64,000 nt of DNA from a bacterium. GTDB taxonomy: Bacteria; Elusimicrobiota; Elusimicrobia; Elusimicrobiales; UBA9959. The translations under genes and the position numbers were made by a program. Where the stretch lies: contig JAJYNO010000033.1 in the NCBI GenBank assembly GCA_021786295.1, positions 65,775 through 129,774 of the forward strand. The letters are read 5' to 3'. The notes beneath the pieces are model-generated. The model saw nothing but the letters and a program-made list of their open reading frames with translations. It did no database searches and was not told the origin of the DNA. Below are positions 16,940 to 25,727 of the stretch, piece after piece (within the stretch, counting starts at the first letter, position 1; every line of letters starts with the position of its first letter).

Positions 16940-18298
16940 ATGACGAAAATGAACAGGTCTATCTGCTGCATCGGCGCTGGCTACATAGGAGGACCTACGA
17001 TGGCCGCGATAGCGGACCACAACCACGACCGCAAGGTGATGGTCGTGGACATCAACAAGGCGCGCATAGACGCGTGGAACTCCGACAGGCTGCCTATCTA
17101 CGAACCGGGCCTCGACGAGGTGGTGAAGCGCCGCCGCGGCAAGAACCTGTTCTTCTCTACCGACATAGATAAGGCCATCCGCGACTGCGACATCATCTTC
17201 GTCGGGGTGAACACGCCGACCAAGACCTTCGGCCGCGGCGCTGGCTGCGCCTCGGACCTGCAGTACTGGGAGGCTACCGCGCGCAATATTGTGAAGGTGG
17301 CCAATCGCGATAAGATAGTGGTGGAGAAGAGCACGCTGCCGGTGCGCACGGCCGAGGCGATGGAGCACATCCTCAGCCGCCACCCGAAGCACCATTTCGA
17401 GGTGCTGTCCAACCCGGAGTTCCTTGCCGAAGGCAGCGCTATAAGCGACCTGGAGAACCCTGACCGTGTGCTGATCGGGGGCCACCAGACGCCGCGCGGC
17501 AAGGCCGCGATAAAGGCGCTGGCGGACGTATACGCCGCGTGGGTGCCGAAGGAGCGTATCCTCACCGCCAACCTGTGGTCGTCGGAGCTTTCCAAGCTGG
17601 CCGCCAACGCGATGCTGGCGCAGCGCATCAGCTCTATTAACTCGCTGTCTGCGCTGTGCGAGGCCACAGAAGCCGACATAGACCAGGTGGCGAAGGCCGT
17701 GGGCATGGACAGCCGCATCGGCCCGAAGTTCCTGAAGGCGGGGCCAGGCTTCGGCGGGAGCTGCTTCAAGAAGGACATTCTTAACCTGGTGTACATCTGC
17801 GAGACCTACGGGCTTCAGCAGGTGGCCGACTACTGGCGCCAGGTGGTGCTGATGAACGATTACCAGCAGGAGCGCCTGGTGGGGACCGTGATCAGGACGA
17901 TGTTCAACACGCTGGCCAACAAGAAGCTGGCGCTGTTCGGCTTCGCCTTCAAGGCGAACACCAGCGACACGCGCGAGAGCCCGGCGATAGCCATAACGAA
18001 GATGCTGGCGGAGGAGCGTGCCCAGATAGTTATCACAGATCCGAAAGCGCTTGGCCATGTGGCCGAGGACCTTGGCGAGTTGGCCTCCAGGGTTAAGACC
18101 ACCGAGGACCCGTACGAGGCGGCTAAGGACGCCGACGCCATCGTTCTGCTGACAGAGTGGGACCAGTTCAGGGGGCTGGACTATGGGCGGCTTTATCGGG
18201 GTATGCGCAAGCCGGCGTTCCTGTTCGACGGGCGCAACGTGCTGGACCACGCCGCCCTGCGAAAGGTGGGTTTCGAGGTGAAAGCCGTCGGTAAGTGA
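16940..18298 (+). CDS. UDP-glucose 6-dehydrogenase, eukaryote-type
   Basis: A 452-residue enzyme oxidising UDP-glucose to UDP-glucuronate with two NAD. ICCIGAGYIGGPTMAAIA binds NAD, AWNSDRLPIYEPGL and RGKNLFFSTDIDKAI follow, and VNTPTKT and EKSTLPVRTAE line the site. GFGGSCFKKD holds the catalytic cysteine. The stretches SNPEFLAEG, KLAANAMLAQRISSINS and FAFKANTSDTRES match animal and plant UGDH better than the shorter E. coli/Bacillus Ugd type. With the gene upstream it forms a two-step route to UDP-xylose. A hairpin made of the GGGACAG repeat follows its stop. Confidence 0.93.
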   Translation: MTKMNRSICCIGAGYIGGPTMAAIADHNHDRKVMVVDINKARIDAWNSDRLPIYEPGLDEVVKRRRGKNLFFSTDIDKAIRDCDIIFVGVNTPTKTFGRGAGCASDLQYWEATARNIVKVANRDKIVVEKSTLPVRTAEAMEHILSRHPKHHFEVLSNPEFLAEGSAISDLENPDRVLIGGHQTPRGKAAIKALADVYAAWVPKERILTANLWSSELSKLAANAMLAQRISSINSLSALCEATEADIDQVAKAVGMDSRIGPKFLKAGPGFGGSCFKKDILNLVYICETYGLQQVADYWRQVVLMNDYQQERLVGTVIRTMFNTLANKKLALFGFAFKANTSDTRESPAIAITKMLAEERAQIVITDPKALGHVAEDLGELASRVKTTEDPYEAAKDADAIVLLTEWDQFRGLDYGRLYRGMRKPAFLFDGRNVLDHAALRKVGFEVKAVGK

Positions 18299-18315
18299 CG
18301 TCTGGCTTCTTAAAG

Positions 18316-18360
18316 AAAAGGGGACAGGCTGCTTTGGAAAAGTAGCCTGTCCCCTTTTTT
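18316..18360 (+). repeat. GGGACAG repeat hairpin; probable terminator of the UGDH gene
   Basis: Two copies of the repeat core face each other. AAAAGGGGACAGGCT at 18316-18330 pairs with AGCCTGTCCCCTTTT at 18344-18358. The inner bases extend the stem to about 20 pairs with a three-base loop, and a T-run follows. It begins 17 bases after the UGDH stop and could terminate transcription in both directions. Confidence 0.8.
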
Positions 18361-18410
18361 CAAATTTGGTACAATTAGGGGGGAGTTATATATTTAAGGA
18401 GAACTCAAAA

Positions 18411-19463
<1,053 letters not shown>

Positions 19464-19474
19464 TCGGAAGCTTT

Positions 19475-19527
19475 GCCGGGGGTCGGGTGGCGCCGCAAGG
19501 CGCGCGGACCCTGAGACCCCCGGCTTT
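19475..19527 (+). promoter_or_regulatory. Intercistronic double hairpin after gap
   Basis: GCCGGGGGTC at 19475-19484 pairs perfectly with GACCCCCGGC at 19515-19524, followed by TTTGTT. Inside the loop a second stem, GCGCC (19490-19494) with GGCGC (19499-19503), is closed by a GCAA tetraloop. The T-run is short, so it may be a partial terminator, a processing site or an RNA stabiliser between gap and the next gene. Confidence 0.55.
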
Positions 19528-19554
19528 GTTCGCAGTCGTTCAGGAGCTACTACA

Positions 19555-20868
19555 ATGGCTAAGAAGAGAGTGCTGATCATGGGGGCCGCGGGCCGCGACT
19601 TCCACAACTTCAACGTGTTCTACCGCGACAACAAGGACTACGAGGTGGTGGCTTTCACCGCCTACCAGATCCCGAACATCGCCGGCCGCAAGTATCCGAA
19701 GGAACTCGCGGGCAGGCTGTACCCGAAGGGCATCCCGATATACGAGGAGAAGTACCTGCCCGAGCTGATAAAGAAGCTGAAAGTGGACGAGGTGGAGTTC
19801 GCCTATTCCGACGTGAGCTTCAACACCATTATGTCCAAGGCCTCGATCGCGCTGGCCGCCGGCGCGAATTTCAAGGTCCTCTGCGCAGAGCAGACCTACA
19901 TCCGCTCCAAGAAGCCCGTGATAGCCGTTTGCGCCGTGCGCACCGGCTGCGGCAAGAGCCAGACCACCCGCGCGATAGCGTCGATGCTGAAGGAGATGGG
20001 CAAGAAGGTGGTGGCGATCCGCCATCCTATGCCCTACGGCGACCTGGTCAAGCAGACCTGGCAGCGCTTCGAGACGCTGGAGGACCTGAAGAAGCACAAG
20101 TGCACCATCGAGGAGATGGAGGAGTACGAGCCCCATATCGCCAACGGCCACGTTGTGTACGCCGGCGTTGATTACGGCGAGATCCTCAAGCGCGCCGAGA
20201 AGGAGGCCGACGTTATCCTCTGGGACGGCGGCAACAACGACGTGCCGTTCTACAAGCCGGACCTGCACATCGTGGTGACCGACCCGCTGCGGGCCGGCAA
20301 CGAGGCCACCTACCACCCCGGCGCCGAGAACCTGCGCATGGCCGACATCGTCGTCATCAACAAGGTCGACACCGCCAGCGCCAGGCAGATAGAGACCGTG
20401 CGCGAGAACATCCGCCGGATGAACCCGAAGGCCCAGATCATAGAGGCCGAGAGCCCGGTGACCGTGGACAACCCGGAGGCCGTGAAGGGCAAGAGGGCGC
20501 TCGTGGTCGAGGACGGCCCGACGCTGACCCACGGAGAGATGAACTTCGGCGCCGGCCACGTGGCCGCACGCAAGTACAAGGCCAAGTCCATCATCGACCC
20601 GCGCCCTTACGCGGTCGGCACGATAGAGAAGGTGTACGAGAACTTCAAGCAGATCACGGACATCCTTCCCGCGATGGGCTACGGCGACAAGCAGATGAAC
20701 GAGCTTAAGAGGACCATCAACGCCGCCAAGGCCGAGGTGGTCATCGTCGGCACGCCGATAGACCTGGCGCGCCACCTGGAGTTCAACAAGCCGTCCGTCC
20801 GCGTGACCTATGAACTCAAGGAGCGCAGGGCCGGCGGGCTGAAGGCCGCGCTGAAGAGGGTGCTGTAA
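19555..20868 (+). CDS. Cyclic 2,3-diphosphoglycerate synthetase-like GTPase (COG2403 type)
   Basis: A 437-residue protein. RVLIMGAAGRDFHNFNVFYR opens an N-terminal Rossmann-like domain (about 1-115). A P-loop domain follows with AVRTGCGKSQTT at residues 127-138, a DVILWDGGNNDVPFYKPDL Walker B region and a VVINKVD (NKxD) guanine-specificity motif. The family includes the archaeal synthetase that phosphorylates and cyclises 2,3-bisphosphoglycerate, a solute found in thermophilic methanogens. Bacterial members are mostly uncharacterised. Here it lies between gap and pgk, exactly where 1,3- and 3-phosphoglycerate are handled. I infer a phosphoglycerate-related kinase or ligase; the cyclic product is not proven. 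Confidence 0.8.
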   Translation: MAKKRVLIMGAAGRDFHNFNVFYRDNKDYEVVAFTAYQIPNIAGRKYPKELAGRLYPKGIPIYEEKYLPELIKKLKVDEVEFAYSDVSFNTIMSKASIALAAGANFKVLCAEQTYIRSKKPVIAVCAVRTGCGKSQTTRAIASMLKEMGKKVVAIRHPMPYGDLVKQTWQRFETLEDLKKHKCTIEEMEEYEPHIANGHVVYAGVDYGEILKRAEKEADVILWDGGNNDVPFYKPDLHIVVTDPLRAGNEATYHPGAENLRMADIVVINKVDTASARQIETVRENIRRMNPKAQIIEAESPVTVDNPEAVKGKRALVVEDGPTLTHGEMNFGAGHVAARKYKAKSIIDPRPYAVGTIEKVYENFKQITDILPAMGYGDKQMNELKRTINAAKAEVVIVGTPIDLARHLEFNKPSVRVTYELKERRAGGLKAALKRVL

Positions 20869-20880
20869 GACGCAAACCAT

Positions 20881-20907
20881 GCCCGGGCCGGCGGCCCCGG
20901 CCCGGGC
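20881..20907 (+). promoter_or_regulatory. Very stable intercistronic hairpin before pgk
   Basis: GCCCGGGCCGG at 20881-20891 pairs perfectly with CCGGCCCGGGC at 20897-20907 around a five-base loop. There is no T-run after it, so it is unlikely to be a simple terminator. It stands 28 bases before the pgk start and could block 3' exonucleases or shield the downstream message. Confidence 0.6.
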
Positions 20908-20935
20908 GCGGTTAAAATTCACGAGAGGTGCTGAA

Positions 20936-22153
20936 ATGACCACGGAAGCCAAGACGGTGCTGAAGCTGGCGAAGGTGCAGGACGCCCACCTGAAGGACAA
21001 GAACGTGCTGGTCCGCGTGGACTACAACGTTCCGCTGAAGGACGGCGCGATAACGGACGATACCCGCATCCGCGAGACGATGAAGACCGTGAAGCTGCTG
21101 CTCGAGGGCAACAACCGGGTGGTGCTGATGGCGCACCTGGGCCGCCCGAAGGGTCAGCCCGTGGAGAAGTACAGCCTGAAGCCCGTGGCGGCCCGCCTGG
21201 CCGAGCTCTCCGGCGCGAAGGTTCACTTCGCCCCTGACTGCGTGGGGCCCGCGGCGGACAAGGTGGTGGCTGCGGCGAAGAAGGGCGAGATAGTCCTCCT
21301 CGAGAACCTCCGTTTCCACGCCGAGGAAGAGAAGAACGACGAGAATTTCGCGAAGCAGCTGGCAGGTCACGGCGAGTTCTTCGTGCAGGAGGCCTTCGGC
21401 GCGCTGCACCGCGCGCACGCTTCCACCGCGGCGATAGCAAAGTTCCTGCCGGGGGCCATAGGTTTCCTGGTGCAGAAGGAGCTGGAGTATCTGGACCACG
21501 CGATGGTCAGCCCGGTGCGGCCGTTCCTGGCCATCATAGGCGGCGCAAAGGTCTCCGACAAGATCTCCGTGCTCTACAGCCTGATAGAGAAGGTTGATAC
21601 GCTGATCATAGGCGGCGGCATGGCCTACACTTTCCTGGCAGCGCAGAACACCAATATCGGCAACTCGCTGCTGGAGGCCGACAAGGTGGAGGAGGCCAAG
21701 AACATCATCCTGAAGGCGCACCGCAACAATGTCGAGCTGCTGCTGCCGGCGGATCACCGCGTGGTTGGCGAGATAAAGCCGGACGCCGAGGTGGAGGTGA
21801 CGCAGGCGATGGCCGTGCCGGACGGGATGATAGGCGTGGACATAGGGCCGCGCACCGAGATGCTTTTCGCCGACAAGATAAAGGGCTCCAAAACCATCTT
21901 CTGGAACGGACCGGTGGGTATTTTTGAGACGCCGGCCTTCGCGAGCGGCAGCATAACCGTGGCCGAGGCCATGGCTGCGGCCACGCGCGCGGGCGCCACC
22001 ACTATACTCGGCGGGGGCGACACTCTTAGCGTACTGAAGACCGCCAAGGTCAGCCCGGATAGCATCTCTCACTGCTCCACGGGCGGCGGCGCCAGCCTGG
22101 AGTTCGTGGAAGGCAAGCAGCTTCCGGGCCTGGTGGCCCTGTCGCAGAAGTAG
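20936..22153 (+). CDS. pgk: Phosphoglycerate kinase
   Basis: A 405-residue enzyme, normal for the family. KNVLVRVDYNVPLKDGAITDD is the substrate-binding N-terminus, VVLMAHLGRPKG follows, and GDTLSVLKTA together with HCSTGGGASLEFVEGKQLPG forms the nucleotide-binding C-terminus. ATG 20936 is chosen because GAGAGG lies just upstream and family alignment starts shortly after. The enzyme makes ATP and 3-phosphoglycerate from the product of the upstream gap enzyme. secG begins 30 bases downstream, an arrangement common in many bacteria. Confidence 0.96.
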   Translation: MTTEAKTVLKLAKVQDAHLKDKNVLVRVDYNVPLKDGAITDDTRIRETMKTVKLLLEGNNRVVLMAHLGRPKGQPVEKYSLKPVAARLAELSGAKVHFAPDCVGPAADKVVAAAKKGEIVLLENLRFHAEEEKNDENFAKQLAGHGEFFVQEAFGALHRAHASTAAIAKFLPGAIGFLVQKELEYLDHAMVSPVRPFLAIIGGAKVSDKISVLYSLIEKVDTLIIGGGMAYTFLAAQNTNIGNSLLEADKVEEAKNIILKAHRNNVELLLPADHRVVGEIKPDAEVEVTQAMAVPDGMIGVDIGPRTEMLFADKIKGSKTIFWNGPVGIFETPAFASGSITVAEAMAAATRAGATTILGGGDTLSVLKTAKVSPDSISHCSTGGGASLEFVEGKQLPGLVALSQK

Positions 22154-22183
22154 TTTTATAACGCAGCCGGAGGTTTTTTAACA

Positions 22184-22495
22184 ATGTACACGCTCATACT
22201 GATACTGCACGTAATACTCGGCATAGCCGTAATACTTGCCATCCTGGTCTTCCAGACCAGCAAGGGCTCGGCTTTGGCCATGTTCGGCGGCGGAGGCGAC
22301 GCTCTCTTCAACACAGCAAGCGGGACGTCCTTCATAAAGAAGTTCACGATGGTGACCGCAGGGCTCTTTGCAGTGACCTCTTTGCTGCTGACGATAATTG
22401 GCTCCACCCGGCAGATGAGTTCGGTGGTGCAGGAGTTCCCGATGCAGCAGCGCGCCCCGCAGCAGCAGGCCGCCCCCTCCCAGCCCAAAAAATAG
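22184..22495 (+). CDS. secG: Preprotein translocase subunit SecG
   Basis: A 103-residue membrane protein with two hydrophobic helices (about 3-25 and 55-75) separated by the conserved cytoplasmic SKGSALAMFGGGGDALFNT loop. It stimulates the SecYEG channel. The C-terminal tail is rich in Gln and Pro. Its final lysine codons and TAG stop merge into a GGGACAG-type repeat at 22490-22514, so the present C-terminus may be the result of repeat insertion. It follows pgk closely. Confidence 0.92.
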   Translation: MYTLILILHVILGIAVILAILVFQTSKGSALAMFGGGGDALFNTASGTSFIKKFTMVTAGLFAVTSLLLTIIGSTRQMSSVVQEFPMQQRAPQQQAAPSQPKK

Positions 22496-22514
22496 GGACA
22501 GACACCTATTTTCC
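22490..22514. repeat. GGGACAG-core repeat, second variant, left arm
   Basis: Core TAGGGACAGACACCTA with A-rich and T-rich ends. It is a perfect 25-base inverted partner of 22592-22616 and overlaps the secG stop codon. Confidence 0.88.
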
Positions 22515-22519
22515 CAGAT

Positions 22520-22550
22520 AAAACGCCCCGTTTAGCGGGGTGTTTTATTT
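22520..22550 (+). terminator. Rho-independent terminator of the pgk-secG operon
   Basis: AAAACGCCCCG at 22520-22530 pairs with CGGGGTGTTTT at 22536-22546 (one G-U pair), with a TTTAG loop and T-rich sequence after. It is nested between the two arms of the repeat. Confidence 0.8.
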
Positions 22551-22591
22551 ATATGTCATAAACGTTTTTTTCGCACCCGTGGGGGGGCTGC

Positions 22592-22616
22592 GGAAAATAG
22601 GTGTCTGTCCCTATTT
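22592..22616. repeat. GGGACAG-core repeat, second variant, right arm
   Basis: Exact reverse complement of 22490-22514 over 25 bases, with 77 bases between them. It ends nine bases before the stop of the minus-strand CNNM gene. Confidence 0.88.
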
Positions 22617-22625
22617 ATTTCCTAT

Positions 22626-24143
22626 TTATTTCATTACTTTGTTTTCGAAGGTGTTGGCGATGTCGAGGAGGTTGTCGTAGGTCTTGGCGGAGAAGAGACG
22701 CTTGCGCAGCGTTAAGTTGGAGATGAGCCCGGAGAGCTGTGACAGGATGTTCAGCTGCGAGGTCGGCTCGTTGAAAGGCGTCAGGATCAGGAAGATCAGT
22801 TTTACCGGCTGGTTGTCTGGGGAGGGGAAATCTATGCCGTCCCTGCTCTTGCCTACCGCCAGCAGCGGCTTGGCCAGCGAGGCAAGGCGGGCGTGCGGAA
22901 AGGCGGTCTGGTGGCCGAGAGCCGTGGAGAAGTTGTTCTCGCGCTTCACGATGGCCTTGAGGGCTTCGTCCTTGTCGAAGGAGGGAGAGGCCGAATGCAG
23001 GGCTTCCAGCAGCTTCTCTATGGCCTTGAAGCGGTCCGTCTCTTTAAGGTCCAGGGCGCAGGCTTGGGGCATGAGAAGCCGGCTGAGCAGCAGTTTTGGG
23101 GGCTGCTCGAACTCGTCGTGGATCTCTCCGGTGAGCTCCTCCACGATGTCCTCCATGGTGAGCAGGCCGGTTGCCTCGCCCTTGGCGTTCCTGACAAGGG
23201 CCAGCTGTATGCGCTTGTCCTGGAAATCGCGCAGGGCGCGCTCCACGGTGAACTCTTCGGGGACCTCGGAGAGCGGACGCTTTAGCGCTGCGAAGTCGGG
23301 GGCCGGTTCGCAGGGGTTCAGCAGGCAGCCGTAGAGGTCCTTGAAGTGGACGTAGCCGGCAATGGCCCCTTCCTTCGTGAGCAGCGGGTAGCGGGAGTAG
23401 CGCTTCTCCTTTATGACCTTTAGCGTCTCTTCCGGCGGCGCCCCGAGGGAGAGGAAGGTGATGGCCGCGCGGGGGGTCATGACCTCCTTGACCCTGGTCT
23501 TGCCGAAGTCGAAGAGGTGTTCGAACATCATCAGTCTGCCCAGCGAGATCCGGCCGTGCTCCTGCGACTGGCCGAGTATCATCCGGAGCTCGTCGTCGGA
23601 GTGGAGCGCCTCGCTCTCTGAGGGTCTAAGGCGCAGCAGGTTCATCAGCGAATTGGCGGCCCCGCTGATGAGGCGCATCGGTAGATAGGTGGTCCGGTAG
23701 AAAAGCTCCATGGGCAGCGCTATCATCAGCGCAATCTCCTCCGGCATCAGGAGGGCGGTGTACTTGGGGATCAGTTCGCCGATTATTACTTCGGTGACCG
23801 TTATCAGCAGGAAGGCCAGGACGAAGGAGGCGGAGTAGAGCACTGCCGTCTTTACCGGAAGGCCCAGGCGAAGGAAGAACGGGTCCAGGACCGCGGCCAC
23901 GGCGCGCTCTCCCACCCAGCCCACGCCCAGACTGGCCATTGTGACGCCGAGCTGGGTGCAGGAGAGGTAGCTCTCTATGTTCTGGACCTGGCGCTTGGCC
24001 AGCTTGGCGGCGGACACGCCTTTGGCCGCCAGCTCCTCCAGGCGCGTGAAGCGCACCTTGATCAGCGAATATTCGGCTATGACGAAGCAGCCGTTCAGCA
24101 CGATGAGCAGCAGCGTGGCCAGAAGGCTAACAAGGGTCAGCAT
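22626..24143 (-). CDS. CNNM/CBS membrane protein fused to a PTS EIIA-type domain
   Basis: A 505-residue protein. Residues 1-185 are a CNNM (DUF21) transmembrane module with ISSYLSCTQ-like QNIESYLSCTQLGVTMASLG. Residues about 200-335 hold a CBS pair (VMTPRAAITFL, YSRYPLLTKEG, GLLTMEDIVEELTGEI). HlyC/CorC relatives normally end in a CorC_HlyC domain. Here residues about 345-500 instead resemble a PTS EIIA type-2 domain, with GHQTAFPHARL placing the phospho-acceptor histidine at 417. CNNM proteins are linked to Mg or other cation efflux, so a phosphorelay input is possible. No other PTS gene is in the window. Confidence 0.8.
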   Translation of the reverse strand: MLTLVSLLATLLLIVLNGCFVIAEYSLIKVRFTRLEELAAKGVSAAKLAKRQVQNIESYLSCTQLGVTMASLGVGWVGERAVAAVLDPFFLRLGLPVKTAVLYSASFVLAFLLITVTEVIIGELIPKYTALLMPEEIALMIALPMELFYRTTYLPMRLISGAANSLMNLLRLRPSESEALHSDDELRMILGQSQEHGRISLGRLMMFEHLFDFGKTRVKEVMTPRAAITFLSLGAPPEETLKVIKEKRYSRYPLLTKEGAIAGYVHFKDLYGCLLNPCEPAPDFAALKRPLSEVPEEFTVERALRDFQDKRIQLALVRNAKGEATGLLTMEDIVEELTGEIHDEFEQPPKLLLSRLLMPQACALDLKETDRFKAIEKLLEALHSASPSFDKDEALKAIVKRENNFSTALGHQTAFPHARLASLAKPLLAVGKSRDGIDFPSPDNQPVKLIFLILTPFNEPTSQLNILSQLSGLISNLTLRKRLFSAKTYDNLLDIANTFENKVMK

Positions 24144-24271
24144 CGCGGCTATATTCTACAATTTCTGCCCGCGCTTTTGCGGGATGCCGGAATTTGATAG
24201 AATATAGGCTGCTCTTTTAAGCGTCGGAACGGTCCGCGGCGGGGGGAAGCCCGGCGGACGGACGGATTTAT

Positions 24272-24353
24272 GCGCGGGTGGTGGAACTGGTAGACACGCA
24301 CGTTTGAGGGGCGTGTGCCTAACGGCTTGGGGGTTCGAGTCCCCCCCCGCGCA
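24272..24353 (+). tRNA. tRNA-Leu (GAG)
   Basis: An 82-base class II tRNA. The acceptor stem pairs GCGCGGG with CCCGCGC. The D arm reads GGAACTGGTAGAC, the anticodon loop TTGAGGG sits on a CACGT/GCGTG stem, a long variable arm follows, and the T arm is GGGGGTTCGAGTCCCCC. The discriminator base is A, as required for leucine. CCA is not encoded. Confidence 0.95.
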
Positions 24354-24370
24354 GACTTAAAAAATGAAGA

Positions 24371-24396
24371 GGCGAGGATAATCCCCTCGCCTTTTT
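24371..24396 (+). terminator. Terminator of tRNA-Leu
   Basis: GGCGAGG at 24371-24377 pairs with CCTCGCC at 24385-24391 and is followed by TTTTT. It begins 17 bases after the tRNA. Confidence 0.85.
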
Positions 24397-24455
24397 ATTT
24401 TTCCAGGGCTCCGGGCGTGCGGGCGGATGGGACGCAAAAACGGCGCCAATCCGCG

Positions 24456-25700
24456 ATGCGTTTTTTATATCATTATCGTATGCTTTCTAAATATTTTAAG
24501 GCTGCGCTCCTCAGGAAGATCGCGGATAAGGTGGGGACGCCTACTTATGTTTATTCTAAGGCGGCGTTCCTTAAACAGATAGGGACTTACGAAAAGGCTT
24601 TTAAGGGGCTGGGGCCGCTATTCTGCTACGCGATGAAGGCCAACTCCACGGGGGCGCTCTGCGCGCTTGCCGCCGCCGAGGGCTGGGGGGCGGACGTGGT
24701 GAGCGGCGGCGAGCTGTACCGGGCGCTGAGGGCCGGTTTCGAGCCGGGAAAGATAATTTTTTCGGGCGTCGGCAAGACGCAGGAGGAGTTGGAGTACGCG
24801 CTGCGCTCCGGGATCCTGTTCGTCAACGCGGAATCCCGCGAGGAGGTGCTGGCGCTGGAGCGGGCCGCGGCGAAGCTGAAGACGCGGGCGCCGCTCTCGC
24901 TGAGGATAAATCCCGACGTGGACCCGCACACGCACAGGTTCATCTCCACCGGCCTGCTGGGCAGCAAGTTCGGCGTCCCGTTCGACGAGGCGCTGCGGCT
25001 GTACATGTACGCGGCCGAGTCGCCGCACCTGGAGCCGGTGGGCGCCCAGTTCCATATAGGCTCGCAGGTCTTCTCGGCCAGACCCTACGCCCTTGCGGCG
25101 GGAAGGCTGGCCGCTTTCATGCTGAAGCTGGCTTCGCGCGGCGTCAACCTGCGCTACGCCGACGCCGGTGGCGGCTGGGGGGTGAAGGAAGGCGGCGAGA
25201 TGCAGGACCCGGCCCCGCTGGCGGCGGCGCTGGGGGGGGTGTTCGGCGGGACGGGGCTGAAACTGGTGCTGGAACCTGGCCGTTCCGTGGCCGCCCCGGC
25301 AGGGCTGCTGCTGGCGCGCGTGCTGTACCGCAAGAAGGGCGGGAAGAAGGATTTCGTGGTGGCCGACGCCGCGATGAACGACCTGGTGCGCCCGGCGCTC
25401 TACGGCGCCCGGCACCCGGCCGCGCTGATAGGGCCGGCCAGGGGGGCGGCTGCCCCGCGCGACATAGTGGGCCCGGTCTGCGAGAGCGGTGATTTCCTGG
25501 CGCAGGACGCGCTGCTGCGCGAGCCGGCCCAGGGCCAGCTGGTGGCGGTCTATTCCGCGGGGGCCTACGGCTTTTCGATGAGCTCTCAGTACAACTCCCG
25601 TCCGCGCGCGGCGGAGGTTCTCATAACCGGTCCTTCCTCGTGGAAGCTGATCCGCCGGAGGGAGACCTACGAGGACCTTGTGGCCGCGGAGACGCTCTGA
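24456..25700 (+). CDS. lysA: Diaminopimelate decarboxylase
   Basis: A 414-residue PLP enzyme of the alanine-racemase fold making lysine from meso-diaminopimelate. CYAMKANSTGAL carries the PLP lysine, FHIGSQV and GGGWGVKEGG line the phosphate site, LVLEPGRSVAAPAG binds it, and GPVCESGDFLAQD supplies the catalytic cysteine region. I chose ATG 24456 because YHYRM before LSKYF then matches the usual FxY opening of the family at the right distance from IADKVGTPTYVYS. ATG 24480 is the alternative. The protein ends convergently with the glycosyltransferase operon. Confidence 0.93.
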   Translation: MRFLYHYRMLSKYFKAALLRKIADKVGTPTYVYSKAAFLKQIGTYEKAFKGLGPLFCYAMKANSTGALCALAAAEGWGADVVSGGELYRALRAGFEPGKIIFSGVGKTQEELEYALRSGILFVNAESREEVLALERAAAKLKTRAPLSLRINPDVDPHTHRFISTGLLGSKFGVPFDEALRLYMYAAESPHLEPVGAQFHIGSQVFSARPYALAAGRLAAFMLKLASRGVNLRYADAGGGWGVKEGGEMQDPAPLAAALGGVFGGTGLKLVLEPGRSVAAPAGLLLARVLYRKKGGKKDFVVADAAMNDLVRPALYGARHPAALIGPARGAAAPRDIVGPVCESGDFLAQDALLREPAQGQLVAVYSAGAYGFSMSSQYNSRPRAAEVLITGPSSWKLIRRRETYEDLVAAETL

Positions 25701-25727
25701 ACAAAGGGGGAGCCCCCGGGCCGCTCG

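Noticed and set aside
16658-18250. Antisense open frame (530 codons) opposite UDP-glucose dehydrogenase
   Set aside because: Shadow of the high-GC coding frame; no motif and no ribosome site.
18316-18360. Possible two-repeat CRISPR
   Set aside because: The copies are inverted, very short and form one hairpin; there is no array of spacers and no cas gene. The Cas4-like nuclease at 36349 is not near any array.
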